This document shows positions 17,574 to 25,539 of a stretch of 64,000 nt of DNA, piece after piece; position 1 is the stretch's first letter, and each line of letters starts with the position of its first letter. The position numbers were made by a program, and so were the translations under genes. The DNA is from Pseudomonas muyukensis (GTDB lineage Bacteria > Pseudomonadota > Gammaproteobacteria > Pseudomonadales > Pseudomonadaceae), in NCBI RefSeq assembly GCF_019139535.1, contig NZ_CP077073.1, positions 3,438,501 through 3,502,500 of the forward strand, given 5' to 3'. Under the pieces are notes generated by a model. The model ran no database searches, was not told the origin of the DNA, and was given only the letters and a program-made list of their open reading frames with translations.

Positions 17574-18074
17574 ATGAGCAATCTTTTTCTCAAGCGGGTC
17601 GGGCTTTCCCTGGTACTCGGCGCGGTGTCGATGCAAGCCATGGCGGCCTCTTCCAACGACTTTGTCGATACCGCCATCGAGTCCGGGATCGCCGAGGTGG
17701 TAACCGGCAAGCTGGCCCTGGACAAGAGCAAGGACGCCGAGATCAAGACGTTTGCCCAACAGATGGTCAGCGACCATACCCAGGCCAACCAGAAGCTTGG
17801 CGACATCGCCCGCCAGCTGGACATCAGCGTGCCTGACGAAGCCGCGCTGACCGACAAGGTCAAGAAGATGATCCTCGAGTGGCGCGACGAATCGTTCGAC
17901 CGCTCCTACGTCAACAACCAGGTCCAAGCCCATGAAAAGGCCGTGGAACTGTTCAAGAAAGAGGCCAGCACGTCCGACAAGCCCGAGCTCAAGGCCTTTG
18001 CCAGCGAAACACTGCCCAAGCTCGAAGAGCACCTGAAACATGCCAAGGCACTTCAGGCCAAGCACGGAAAGTGA
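17574..18074 (+). CDS. Exported DUF4142-family protein
   Basis: A 166-residue protein with a signal peptide (LSLVLGAVSMQAMAA, residues 11-25). A helical DUF4142 ferritin-like four-helix region follows (FVDTAIESGIAEVVTGKLAL, KTFAQQMVSDHTQANQKL, HEKAVELFKKEA, LPKLEEHLKHA). Family members are periplasmic and often stress-linked; no catalytic function is established. The ATG follows ATAAGGAGTCACAG. The gene at 18100 starts 25 bases after this stop and is probably cotranscribed. Confidence 0.85.
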   Translation: MSNLFLKRVGLSLVLGAVSMQAMAASSNDFVDTAIESGIAEVVTGKLALDKSKDAEIKTFAQQMVSDHTQANQKLGDIARQLDISVPDEAALTDKVKKMILEWRDESFDRSYVNNQVQAHEKAVELFKKEASTSDKPELKAFASETLPKLEEHLKHAKALQAKHGK

Positions 18075-18099
18075 TGGCTGGCCTGCTACTGGAGGATTT

Positions 18100-18369
18100 A
18101 TGAGCAACGATCCCCTGCGTACAGAAGTACTGACCCGCCTGCTGCATGCACACCCGCAAGGGTTGGGCAAGGAACTGCTGGACAACTATCGAGGCGAAAA
18201 AGCCGTGGCGGGCATGCTCCAGACACTGCAAGGAGAAGGCCTGATCCAGGATGGCAGCGTGAGCATCGAAGGTGAGCATGTACTGAGTGTCGCCTACCCG
18301 ATCAAGCTCTCGGCTGCCGGGGTCGAAGCCGCCAGGCGCGTGGACGGCGGATCGCTCGGCGCAAGCTGA
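18100..18369 (+). CDS. Small hypothetical protein downstream of the DUF4142 gene
   Basis: An 89-residue soluble protein (MSNDPLRTEVLTRLLHAH...). The pattern of short helices with LQTLQGEGLIQDGSV and YPIKLSAAGVEAA looks like a small winged-helix fold, but I recognise no family. The ribosome site GGAGGATTT precedes the ATG well. Confidence 0.7.
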   Translation: MSNDPLRTEVLTRLLHAHPQGLGKELLDNYRGEKAVAGMLQTLQGEGLIQDGSVSIEGEHVLSVAYPIKLSAAGVEAARRVDGGSLGAS

Positions 18370-18503
18370 AGGTGGACACGCCGGCCGTGGCTGCATGGCA
18401 TGCACCGACCGTTTGAATAGGCCGAGTGATGGGTGGGCGTCGGCTGGCCCAGCAGGGTCAGCCCGCTCCCACCTCGCAGATACTTGAAAGCGGGCGCCCT
18501 GGA

Positions 18504-18686
18504 TCAACGATCTTTTTCACTGTCTCTGGGCGGCTTGGCTGGGCCTTGAGGATCTATCTGCGGATCCTCCAGATCGGGCGAATCCGGATCGAAGCCAAGG
18601 TCGGTTTGCTCCGTGGCCTGTTCTGTGGAGTGTGGCCCTTGACCAGGCTGAAGGGGCGGGCATGGAGGGTTGCGCTGTTCGCTCAT
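18504..18686 (-). CDS. Small acidic, proline-rich hypothetical protein
   Basis: A 60-residue frame beginning MSEQRNPPCPPLQPG and rich in Pro, Asp and Gln, probably disordered. A GGAGCACTTACC ribosome site precedes the ATG. It has the make-up of the many short disordered proteins in this genus, but no family is recognised and the frame could be fortuitous. Confidence 0.5.
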   Translation of the reverse strand: MSEQRNPPCPPLQPGQGPHSTEQATEQTDLGFDPDSPDLEDPQIDPQGPAKPPRDSEKDR

Positions 18687-18759
18687 GGTAAGTGCTCCGA
18701 AGGATGTCCTTCAAAGAAAACACCGGCCCCCAAAAGTTTGATCGATATGCCGGGCGGTA

Positions 18760-19590
18760 TCAGCGTTGCTCGCAAGCGGCCAGTCGCCGGCGCATTTCCT
18801 CGCTCGCGCCCTGGGCCTGGGCAAGCATGGCGCGCAGCCCCTGTACCTGGGCATCGCGCTGTTCCAGCTGCTGGGCCAGCACGCCCTGTTGCGCCAGGGC
18901 CTGGCGCTGCTCGGCGAGCAGTCGCTCGTTGGCGCGATTGAGCTGGGTCGACTCCTGCTGATGGGCCAGCGCGCCCTGCTGCAAGGTCTGCAACTGCCCT
19001 TGCAACTGCCGCACCTGGGTATCGATGCGGCGCTGTTCCTGGTCGCGCTGGGCGCGGTACAGCTCGAGCGCTTCGCGGGCATCACGGTGCTTGGCTTCCA
19101 GGGAGTGGACCTGCCCGTCCTTGTCGGCCAGGCGCAGTTGCACCTCGCCCAGCGCTTGCTTGAGGCTGGCGCTGCGCAACTGCTCGGCCTGCAACCGCTC
19201 CTGGGCCGTTGCCAGTTGCCGCGCCTGGGCCTCGTTGTGCTGGTGGGCGGTGGCAAGGGCACGCTGGGCCAATGCCAACTGCGCCTGCAACTGCTCGCCT
19301 CGTTGCTTGAGCGCCGCTTCGCCAGCCTCGACCCGCGCCTGCCCTTCTGCCTGCAGTTGGCTGGCCAGTTGTTCGACCAGCTTGGCCAGCGGCTGGCTCA
19401 GGCAGGCCGTGCCTTCAAGCCCAAGCTTGGGCTGCTGGCCGAGTTCGCGCAGGTAGCGATGGATGGTGGTCTTCGAACCGGTATTGCCCAGCTCGATACG
19501 TACCGCATCGATACTGGGGTGTACGCCACGGGCCAGTAGCGCATCGCGTGCCCGCTCCACTACGCCTCTATCTATCCCGGCCCTGGCCAT
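18760..19590 (-). CDS. KfrA-like DNA-binding protein with long coiled coil
   Basis: A 276-residue protein. Residues 1-60 form the KfrA-type DNA-binding region (RDALLARGVHPSIDAVRIELG, then TGSKTTIHRYLRELG), and nearly all the rest (about 65-270) is a Gln/Ala/Leu-rich heptad coiled coil. KfrA proteins are known from broad-host-range plasmids as autoregulated filament-forming DNA-binding proteins; chromosomal relatives in pseudomonads are less understood. A palindrome sits at its start codon (19589-19643), consistent with autorepression. No plasmid genes surround it. Confidence 0.82.
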   Translation of the reverse strand: MARAGIDRGVVERARDALLARGVHPSIDAVRIELGNTGSKTTIHRYLRELGQQPKLGLEGTACLSQPLAKLVEQLASQLQAEGQARVEAGEAALKQRGEQLQAQLALAQRALATAHQHNEAQARQLATAQERLQAEQLRSASLKQALGEVQLRLADKDGQVHSLEAKHRDAREALELYRAQRDQEQRRIDTQVRQLQGQLQTLQQGALAHQQESTQLNRANERLLAEQRQALAQQGVLAQQLEQRDAQVQGLRAMLAQAQGASEEMRRRLAACEQR

Positions 19591-19643
19591 TCGTCACTCC
19601 GCTTTAGCATACCGTGGTATGTAACATGTAATACGTGACGAAT
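19589..19643. promoter_or_regulatory. Nested palindromes at the kfrA-like start
   Basis: An outer inverted repeat ATTCGTCAC (19589-19597) and GTGACGAAT (19635-19643) surrounds the 14-bp palindrome CATACCGTGGTATG (19608-19621), with almost the same centre. This arrangement around the translation start suggests an autoregulatory operator. Confidence 0.6.
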
Positions 19644-19676
19644 GATGAACCTAAGGCCCGCACAATTCAATACACC

Positions 19677-20624
19677 TCAGCCCTCGAGCCCCTCGAGAAA
19701 ATCCACTGTCGGCACGAAGAACAACCCACCGGTCACCGCCCGGCTGTAGTCCAGCAAGCGGTCATAGTTGCCCGCAGGCTTGCCGACGAACATGTTTTCC
19801 AGCATCTGCTCGATGGGCGCTGGCGATCGGGCATAACCGATGAAATAGGTGCCGAACTCCCCCGCGCCGGGGCGGCCGAAGGGCATGTTGTCGCGCAGTA
19901 TCTTGATTTCCTGGCCACCCTCCTCCAGGGTCGTCAGCGAACTATGGGAGCAACTTGGCTTGGTCGCAGCATCCAGTTCGATATCGGAAAGTTTGGTCCG
20001 GCCGATGATATGTTCTTGCTCGTGGGTGGATAATGCCTCCCACCCGGCCATGTCATGCAGGTACTTTTGCACCAGCACGTAACTGCCACCGGTGAAGTTG
20101 CGATCTTCTTCGCCCACCAGGGTGAACTTGGCCACTTCCCGTGGCCCGGGGTTTTCGGTGCCATCGACGAAACCGATGATGCTGCGCATGTCGAAGTAAC
20201 GAAAGCCCTGCACTTCATCGACCACGGTCACCGCCGCGCCGAGGCGCTTGAGCACCAGTGCGGCCAGTTCGAAACACAGGTCCATGTGCTCGGCACGAAT
20301 ATGCAAAAGAATATCCCCCGGCGTCGCCAGCGCCTTGCGCTGGCCGCTGCCGAATTCGCGAAAAGCGTGCAGCGAAGCGGGCTGCGGCGCACCGAACAGC
20401 GCCTGCCAGGCCGCCGCGGCAAAGCCGATCACGCACGACAGATTGCCCGTCGGCACCCGCTTGCCCACCGAGCGGACCAACCCGCCCAGGTCGCCGCACA
20501 AGGCTCGCACCTGTTCCCGGGCCGATTCGCCGGGGTTGAGTGTGGCCACCAGGAAGATTGCGCTGCGGGTCACGGCACTGTCGACGGCCTGGGATTCGAT
20601 GTCGTGGACATCCATGGCATTCAT
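19677..20624 (-). CDS. DyP-type haem peroxidase (first of two)
   Basis: A 315-residue dye-decolourising peroxidase. The signature GFVDGTENP is at 151-159 with catalytic Asp154. The proximal haem His lies in KPSCSHSSL, and the C-terminal FGTYFIGYARSP with GGLFFVPTVDFLEG is typical of the bacterial class. There is no signal peptide and no encapsulin gene beside it. The ATG at 20624 was chosen over an upstream start because ACCTCGAGGT-like pairing sits just before it. It is divergent from the FNT channel gene. Confidence 0.92.
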   Translation of the reverse strand: MNAMDVHDIESQAVDSAVTRSAIFLVATLNPGESAREQVRALCGDLGGLVRSVGKRVPTGNLSCVIGFAAAAWQALFGAPQPASLHAFREFGSGQRKALATPGDILLHIRAEHMDLCFELAALVLKRLGAAVTVVDEVQGFRYFDMRSIIGFVDGTENPGPREVAKFTLVGEEDRNFTGGSYVLVQKYLHDMAGWEALSTHEQEHIIGRTKLSDIELDAATKPSCSHSSLTTLEEGGQEIKILRDNMPFGRPGAGEFGTYFIGYARSPAPIEQMLENMFVGKPAGNYDRLLDYSRAVTGGLFFVPTVDFLEGLEG

Positions 20625-20768
20625 ACCTCGAGAAAAAGGTGGAGAAACTTCGGATTCTTGCGCTGCATTCAACGAGTTGAATACCATGACAACCGCTGTG
20701 GTATAGCACAGTTGGATATCACGCTAATGCGTGATCGATAATATCTATCAACTCATCCACGCTATCGA

Positions 20769-20783
20769 TTTGACTGCGTCAAA
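20769..20783. promoter_or_regulatory. Palindrome TTTGAC-TGC-GTCAAA in the DyP/FNT intergenic region
   Basis: A perfect 6+6 dyad with a three-base centre in the 320-base divergent gap between the DyP gene and the FNT channel. It lies about 160 bases before the channel start and could serve either promoter. The rest of the gap is AT-rich near 20705-20765 with repeated ATCGATA-like words; no gene is seen. Confidence 0.4.
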
Positions 20784-20944
20784 TTGCCTCAGCTAACGTG
20801 CCGTCCTGTTCGAAGTTGCTACAGAGATAGCCGTTGCCCGGTCCTTGAATCACTCCCCGCTGTACGTCCCTGCGCCCTGTTGTTCAACCCACTATTGTGG
20901 CGAGCCTCGTGCCATCGCCGCTTTCCTTGCGTTCGAGTTGCCAA

Positions 20945-21733
20945 ATGTCCGTCATTGCCCCGTCCCAGATCACCGAGCTCGTCATCGCAGCCGGTGTGAA
21001 GAAAGCCCATCTGCCCACCCGCGCCACGTTGATCCTGGGCTTTCTTGCTGGCGCGTTCATTTCGCTGGGGTTCCTCCTGGCGATCCATGTCAGCACCATG
21101 ATCCCTGCGCAATGGGCCTCATTCGGCAACCTGTTGGGCGCCGCGGTGTTCCCCATCGGTTTGATCCTGGTGATCCTGGCCGGGGGTGAACTGCTCACCG
21201 GCAACATGATGAGCCTGCCACTGGCGATGTTCGCCCGGCGTATCGGCCTTGGCGCGGTGGCGCGCAACTGGCTGCTGGTGACCCTCGCCAACCTGGCGGG
21301 CGCACTGTTCGTGGCCTGGTGCTTCGGCCACCTGCTCGGCCTTACCGAAGGCCCCTACCTGGGCAAGACCCTGGCCGCGGCAACCAGCAAGGCCGGCGCC
21401 GACTTCGTCCATGCCTTCGTCTCGGGCATCGGCTGCAACTGGCTGGTGTGCCTGGCGGTCTGGCTGTCCTATGCCAGCCGCGAAATGAGCGGCAAGATCC
21501 TCGGCATCTGGTTCCCGATCATGGCCTTCGTCGCCATCGGCTTCCAGCACGTGGTGGCCAACATGTTCCTGATCCCGGCGGCGATCTTCGCCGGCTACCT
21601 GGACTGGGCCCAATTCGGCCACAACCTGCTGGCGGTGTTCCTGGGCAACGCGGTGGGCGGGGCGATCTTCGTCGGCCTGGCCTATTACGTTTCCTATGGT
21701 GCGTCGGGGCAAGAACAGCAAGCCCTGCAATAA
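20945..21733 (+). CDS. Formate/nitrite transporter (FNT) family channel
   Basis: A 262-residue inner-membrane protein of the FocA/NirC family. Six hydrophobic segments are visible: LGFLAGAFISLGFLLAIHV, LGAAVFPIGLILVILAGGELLTGNM, NWLLVTLANLAGALFVAWCFG, SGIGCNWLVCLAVWLSYASRE, IWFPIMAFVAIGFQHVVANMF and LLAVFLGNAVGGAIFVGLAYY. The GGELLTGN and FQHVVANM signatures belong to the pore and its central histidine. It carries small monovalent anions; formate or nitrite cannot be separated by eye. No formate or nitrite enzyme gene is adjacent. Confidence 0.9.
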   Translation: MSVIAPSQITELVIAAGVKKAHLPTRATLILGFLAGAFISLGFLLAIHVSTMIPAQWASFGNLLGAAVFPIGLILVILAGGELLTGNMMSLPLAMFARRIGLGAVARNWLLVTLANLAGALFVAWCFGHLLGLTEGPYLGKTLAAATSKAGADFVHAFVSGIGCNWLVCLAVWLSYASREMSGKILGIWFPIMAFVAIGFQHVVANMFLIPAAIFAGYLDWAQFGHNLLAVFLGNAVGGAIFVGLAYYVSYGASGQEQQALQ

Positions 21734-21863
21734 CCCCCTCCTGTTCAGGTGAATTGCGCCGAGCCGCAATTTACTTAACATCTTCATGAGGCGCATGATG
21801 CCGGAACCTTGTTCGAGGTTCTGGCATCTGCCGCATTCCCGCCGTCACCAGCTCATCAATGGC

Positions 21864-21900
21864 TGGCACCCTCGATCAAAACCCTGGCAGCCCCAGGCAA
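21864..21900 (+). promoter_or_regulatory. Tandem FeaR-like boxes before the FAD oxidase gene
   Basis: TGGCA-N8-CAA occurs at 21864-21879 and again at 21885-21900, start to start 21 bp. Tandem direct repeats two helical turns apart suit an AraC-family activator. Equivalent pairs lie at 27130-27167, 29147-29183 and 33979-34016. The remaining 260-base gap upstream shows no gene. Confidence 0.65.
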
Positions 21901-21993
21901 GACACCTACCGATCGTTAGGTGCTCAATGCCGGTCACAGCCAGCGCTTGTGCAAGCCCTGCTTTCCAATAATTCCAACTGTCCAGGCTGCGCC

Positions 21994-23292
21994 ATGATCA
22001 ACATCGAAACGCCTACCTATTACACCGCGACCAAGAAATACAACTTGAGCTTCCCGACCCTGGAAAGCGATATCGACGCCGATGTGGTGGTGATCGGTGG
22101 CGGCTTCTCGGGCATCAACACCGCCCTGGAGTTGGCCGAAAAAGGCATCACCAACGTCGTCGTGCTCGAAGCCCGCTACCTGGGTTTCGGTGGCACCGGG
22201 CGCAACGGCGGGCAGATCATGGCCGGCATCGGCCACGACCTGGAGAAGATCAAGAGCAGCGTCGGCGACCAAGGCCTGCGCGAAATTTTCGAGATCAGCG
22301 AGCTGGGCGCCGGCATCATCAAGGACCGCATCGCCCGCTACGCCATCGACGCCGACTTCTGCCACGGCTACGGCTACATGGGCTTCAATGCCCGCCAGGC
22401 CAAGACCCTGCGCGCCTGGGAAAAGGACTTCAAGGCCATCAACGGCAAGGATGAGATCCGCTTTCTCGGCGGCTCGGAGGTCAAGCAGATCATCGGCTCC
22501 GAGGCCTACAGCAGCGCCCTGCTGCACATGGGCGGCGGCCATGTGCATTCGCTGAACCTGCTGCTTGGCGAGGCCCAGGCCCTGGTCGGCCATGGCGCGC
22601 GAATCTTCGAACACAGCCCGGCCCTGCAAGTGCACTACGGCGAGCGCATCACCGTGCGCACCGGACGCGGCTCGGTCAAGGCCAGCAAGCTGCTGTGGGC
22701 CTGCGACAGTTTCCTCAACAAGCTCGAACCCGAGCTGCACGCGCGTACCGTCAACACCTATGCCTTCCAGCTGATGAGCGAACCGCTGAGCGATGAGCTG
22801 ATCCAGCGCATCAGCCCGATCCGCGGTGCCTACAGCGATATCCGCCCGGTCATCGACTATTACCGGGTGACCCGCGAGAACCGCCTGCTGTTCGGCGCCG
22901 CCACGCCCTTCGTCGAGCACATCCCCAAGGACCTGAAGGCCTGGAACCGCAACCTGATGCTGAAGATCTTCCCTTATCTGAAGGACGTGCGCATCGACCT
23001 GGCCTGGGGCGGACCGATGGCCACCAGTGCCAACCTGTTCCCGCAGATCGGCACCCTGAGCAATCGCCCCAACGCCTTCTACGTGCAGGGCTATTCGGGC
23101 TTCGGCGTCACCCCCAGCCACATCATTTGCAAGATTCTCGCCGAGGGCATGAGCGAAGGCTCCAGCCGCTACGACCTGATCAGCTCGGTCAAGCACGCCC
23201 GCATCCTCGGCAAGGACCATATCCGCCCACTGCTGCTGACCGCCGGCAAGACCGTGCATCAGTTGTCGGGCTTCTTCAACGGCCGCCGTTGA
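21994..23292 (+). CDS. FAD-dependent amine oxidoreductase (PuuB/DAO family)
   Basis: A 432-residue flavoenzyme. The FAD-binding strand is DVVVIGGGFSGINTALELAEKG (Rossmann GxGxxG type) near residue 30, with VVLEARYLGFGGTGRNGGQ following, the sequence pattern of gamma-glutamylputrescine oxidase and related DAO-family amine oxidases. C-terminal GYSGFGVTPSHI completes the FAD site. It probably oxidises a primary or secondary amine to an aldehyde or imine. The ATG at 21994 starts just before the family's N-terminal helix. It forms an operon with the cupin gene 28 bases downstream, under the FeaR-like boxes. Confidence 0.88.
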   Translation: MINIETPTYYTATKKYNLSFPTLESDIDADVVVIGGGFSGINTALELAEKGITNVVVLEARYLGFGGTGRNGGQIMAGIGHDLEKIKSSVGDQGLREIFEISELGAGIIKDRIARYAIDADFCHGYGYMGFNARQAKTLRAWEKDFKAINGKDEIRFLGGSEVKQIIGSEAYSSALLHMGGGHVHSLNLLLGEAQALVGHGARIFEHSPALQVHYGERITVRTGRGSVKASKLLWACDSFLNKLEPELHARTVNTYAFQLMSEPLSDELIQRISPIRGAYSDIRPVIDYYRVTRENRLLFGAATPFVEHIPKDLKAWNRNLMLKIFPYLKDVRIDLAWGGPMATSANLFPQIGTLSNRPNAFYVQGYSGFGVTPSHIICKILAEGMSEGSSRYDLISSVKHARILGKDHIRPLLLTAGKTVHQLSGFFNGRR

Positions 23293-23320
23293 GCCCTTTC
23301 ATCCGACCAGGAGATCCATC

Positions 23321-23686
23321 ATGACCCTTACCGCCGTCCGCCAGGGTGTGCAACTGTCCGAACTCGACGCCTGGGGCACCGTTGCCGACCTTGGCTCGAC
23401 CATCCTCGAAGGCGAGGTCAAGTGCTACGGCAAGATGACCCACGGCGCACCGAGCGACCCGGTCAGCAGCGCCTATTTCGGCACCACCCAGGGCAAGTTC
23501 CGCATGGTCTATCCGTTCAGCGAGCAGGCGGTGATCGTCACCGGCGAGATCCAGCTGACCGATGAAGCCACCGGCCAGGTCACCCGCTACAAGGCCGGCG
23601 ATGCCTGGTTCGTGACCAAGGGTACGGCGGTGCTGTGGGAGGTGTTGAGCGAGACCTTCGTCAAGCATTACCTCGCTGTCGCCTGA
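23321..23686 (+). CDS. Small cupin-domain protein (EutQ-like)
   Basis: A 121-residue single cupin barrel. The second half shows the cupin fold with FRMVYPFSEQAVIVTGEIQLTDEA and YKAGDAWFVTKGTAVLWEV. It belongs to the ethanolamine-utilisation/DUF861-like cupins that often accompany amine or amino-acid oxidases. The precise role is unknown. It follows the FAD oxidase closely behind CAGGAGATCC, so the two are cotranscribed. Confidence 0.85.
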   Translation: MTLTAVRQGVQLSELDAWGTVADLGSTILEGEVKCYGKMTHGAPSDPVSSAYFGTTQGKFRMVYPFSEQAVIVTGEIQLTDEATGQVTRYKAGDAWFVTKGTAVLWEVLSETFVKHYLAVA

Positions 23687-23705
23687 TAGCGTTCGCCACA
23701 ACCCC

Positions 23706-23763
23706 TGCAGCGCCTATCAGATCGAGCGCCGCCCGCGCGGCGCTCGGTCTGATAGGCGCTGCA
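23706..23763. repeat. Long palindromic element, copy 2
   Basis: Arms GCAGCGCCTATCAGA... and ...TCTGATAGGCGCTGC close around a GC-rich centre GCCGCCCGCGCGGC. It lies between the convergent cupin and AraC genes and is the most symmetrical of the four copies. Confidence 0.8.
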
Positions 23764-23799
23764 AGGCTATCGGCGCACCCCCTCGAACGCCTTGCCCCC

Positions 23800-24771
23800 T
23801 CACCGCCCCACCATCAACGCCATGGCCCGATAATCCTTCGGCGACTGCTCGAACTGCTTCTTGAACGCCCGGCTGAAATGCGCCGAATCGGTGAACCCCC
23901 ACTTATAGGCAATCGAGGTGATCGACTCGCGCTTGAGAAACGGGTTGGCCAGGTCGTCGGCGCTACGCTTGAGCCGTGAACGCTGGATATACCGGCAGAC
24001 ACTGTCCCCCTCCTCCTCGAACAACCGGTACAGGTGGCGTACCGAGATGCTCAGGCGCTCGGCCAGGTTGGCCGGGGTCAGCCCCGGCTGGCCCAGCGAC
24101 TCGTCTATGACCTTCTGCACATAGCCGCGCAGGTTCGTCCCAGCGAGCCCCGACAGCGCCCCGGGATCATCCCCGCTGCGCTCGAAGCCCGGCGCCAGCA
24201 AGGCGATGAACGCCGACTGCAAGGCTTCGCCCTGGGCATCACCGCTCGCGTCGCCCTCACGGCACAGCTGGTCCATCAACACGTGCAGCATGCGCCCGCA
24301 GGCATTGGTCGAGGAGATCTTGCCGAAGGTTGCCCCGGGTCCGCTCAGGTGCTTGCGCACCTGTTCACGGGACAACGACAGCGAGACGTGCTCGATCAGG
24401 CCGAACGGGGTGATCTCGCACGGCCCTACCGAATCCATCAGCAGCAGCTCACCGGGCGCCAGCTGGATGCTGATGCCATCCTGGGTGATCCGCGAATAGC
24501 CCATGCGCTGGCTGACCAAAAAGCAGTGCTGGTCGTCGTCGCAGTCGGCCTTGTCGCCCATGCGGCGAATATTGCCGGCGTTGGTACGCAGGTTGGCCAA
24601 GGCCAGGCCGGCGCGATTGAAGGTGCAAATTTCACCGATGAACAGTGAGCGGTTGAACGCAAGCTCGGTCTGGAAGCGACCGCAGACCTGCTGCATGGCG
24701 CTGGTCCAGCGCTCCAGGCCGTCGACGACCAGGTGTGCGCTGTGCGGTGAAGCGGGCTGGGGCATGGGCAT
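23800..24771 (-). CDS. AraC-family regulator, FeaR-like
   Basis: A 323-residue regulator. The N-terminal AraC-binding-like domain has GLALANLRTNAGNIRR and the SPGELLLMDS-type cupin strand (QLAPGELLLMDSVGPCE). The C-terminal AraC helix-turn-helix domain follows at about 220-320 (LAERLSISVRHLYRLFEEEG, then ITSIAYKWGFTDSAHFSRAFKKQF). This architecture is that of FeaR, activator of tyramine and phenylethylamine use in enterics. The ATG at 24771 is chosen over a GTG upstream because GGAGGT precedes it. It sits between the amine oxidase operon and the permease operon and is the obvious candidate to bind the tandem boxes found at four promoters. Confidence 0.88.
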   Translation of the reverse strand: MPMPQPASPHSAHLVVDGLERWTSAMQQVCGRFQTELAFNRSLFIGEICTFNRAGLALANLRTNAGNIRRMGDKADCDDDQHCFLVSQRMGYSRITQDGISIQLAPGELLLMDSVGPCEITPFGLIEHVSLSLSREQVRKHLSGPGATFGKISSTNACGRMLHVLMDQLCREGDASGDAQGEALQSAFIALLAPGFERSGDDPGALSGLAGTNLRGYVQKVIDESLGQPGLTPANLAERLSISVRHLYRLFEEEGDSVCRYIQRSRLKRSADDLANPFLKRESITSIAYKWGFTDSAHFSRAFKKQFEQSPKDYRAMALMVGR

Positions 24772-24861
24772 GGCGACCTCCACACGCAACGATTGTTGTT
24801 ATGGAGTAATTGTTAACATGTTATCTATAAAGGTACAACCTCTCCCAGGAACACGCCCCCT

Positions 24862-24980
24862 TTGTAGGAGCGGCCTTGTGTCGCGAATGGGCTGCGGATT
24901 TCAGCACCCAGCGAGATCGCAGGGGCCGCCATGCGGCCCTTCCCGACCGATCCGACGCCTCCCCCACAAAGGGCCGCATT
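24862..24980. repeat. REP-type sequences upstream of the AraC gene
   Basis: TTGTAGGAGCGGCCTTGTG and following TCGCGAATGGGCTGC are the usual P. putida-type REP core, accompanied by a GGGCCGCCATGCGGCCC hairpin. The region lies between the AraC gene and the 3' end of the DUF3156 gene. Confidence 0.55.
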
Positions 24981-24984
24981 GGCT

Positions 24985-25539
24985 TCAAAGGGCTTGCAGG
25001 GTATCTGCCAACACGTCGAACGCCCGCCACAGCAGGCGACGCTGTTCGGTGTCGAGGGGAATGTAACGACGCAAGGCGGGCATGCGGTTGACCACCTCGC
25101 TGGCGCCCATGTGCTCCAGGGTCACCCGCCACTCACCCTCGTCGCAGTCGATGACCAGGCGCTTGAAGTCCAGCGGCATCAGCATGGCGTCAACCTTGCC
25201 GAGGCGCGCCTTGAGCGCCTCGAACAATACCGGGTCGCCGCCCCGCAGGCGGCACGCCAGGCCGCTGCGGCGAAGTACGCCGGTATGCTGTAACTCGACG
25301 CGCAGAGTCCCCTGGTTGTGGGCAGGCACGCGCAGGATGAACTCGCACATCACCAGGTGCATCAGCAGGTGGCTCTCGGTGCGTTCGCGCACCTCGATAC
25401 GTGGACCATCCTCGCGGTAGGAAAAACGGCTGAGATCCGCAACCCCGAGGTTGCGCGCCAGCCGCTGCAAGGTCGCCCCTGGCCGGTACCCGGCCGGGGC
25501 GCGCGGCGCGGTCAGGCGCTCAAGCCAGCTTGCCGACAT
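24985..25539 (-). CDS. DUF3156-family protein
   Basis: A 184-residue protein starting MSASWLERLTAPRAPAGYRPG. It contains the RVPAHNQGTLRVELQHTG segment and ends YIPLDTEQRRLLWRAFDVLADTLQ. I place it in DUF3156 from its context and pattern; no activity is known. Its start lies 20 bases inside the end of the permease gene, so it is translationally coupled and may help the permease or bind its substrate. Confidence 0.7.
   Translation of the reverse strand: MSASWLERLTAPRAPAGYRPGATLQRLARNLGVADLSRFSYREDGPRIEVRERTESHLLMHLVMCEFILRVPAHNQGTLRVELQHTGVLRRSGLACRLRGGDPVLFEALKARLGKVDAMLMPLDFKRLVIDCDEGEWRVTLEHMGASEVVNRMPALRRYIPLDTEQRRLLWRAFDVLADTLQAL

Noticed and set aside
18504..18686. Calling the 60-residue frame an immunity or toxin gene
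   Set aside because: Its sequence is only disordered and proline-rich, and no toxin partner is next to it.
20733..20765. Fur box in the AT-rich stretch upstream of the DyP gene
   Set aside because: Repeated GATA/ATCGATA words are present but no 19-bp Fur consensus can be aligned.
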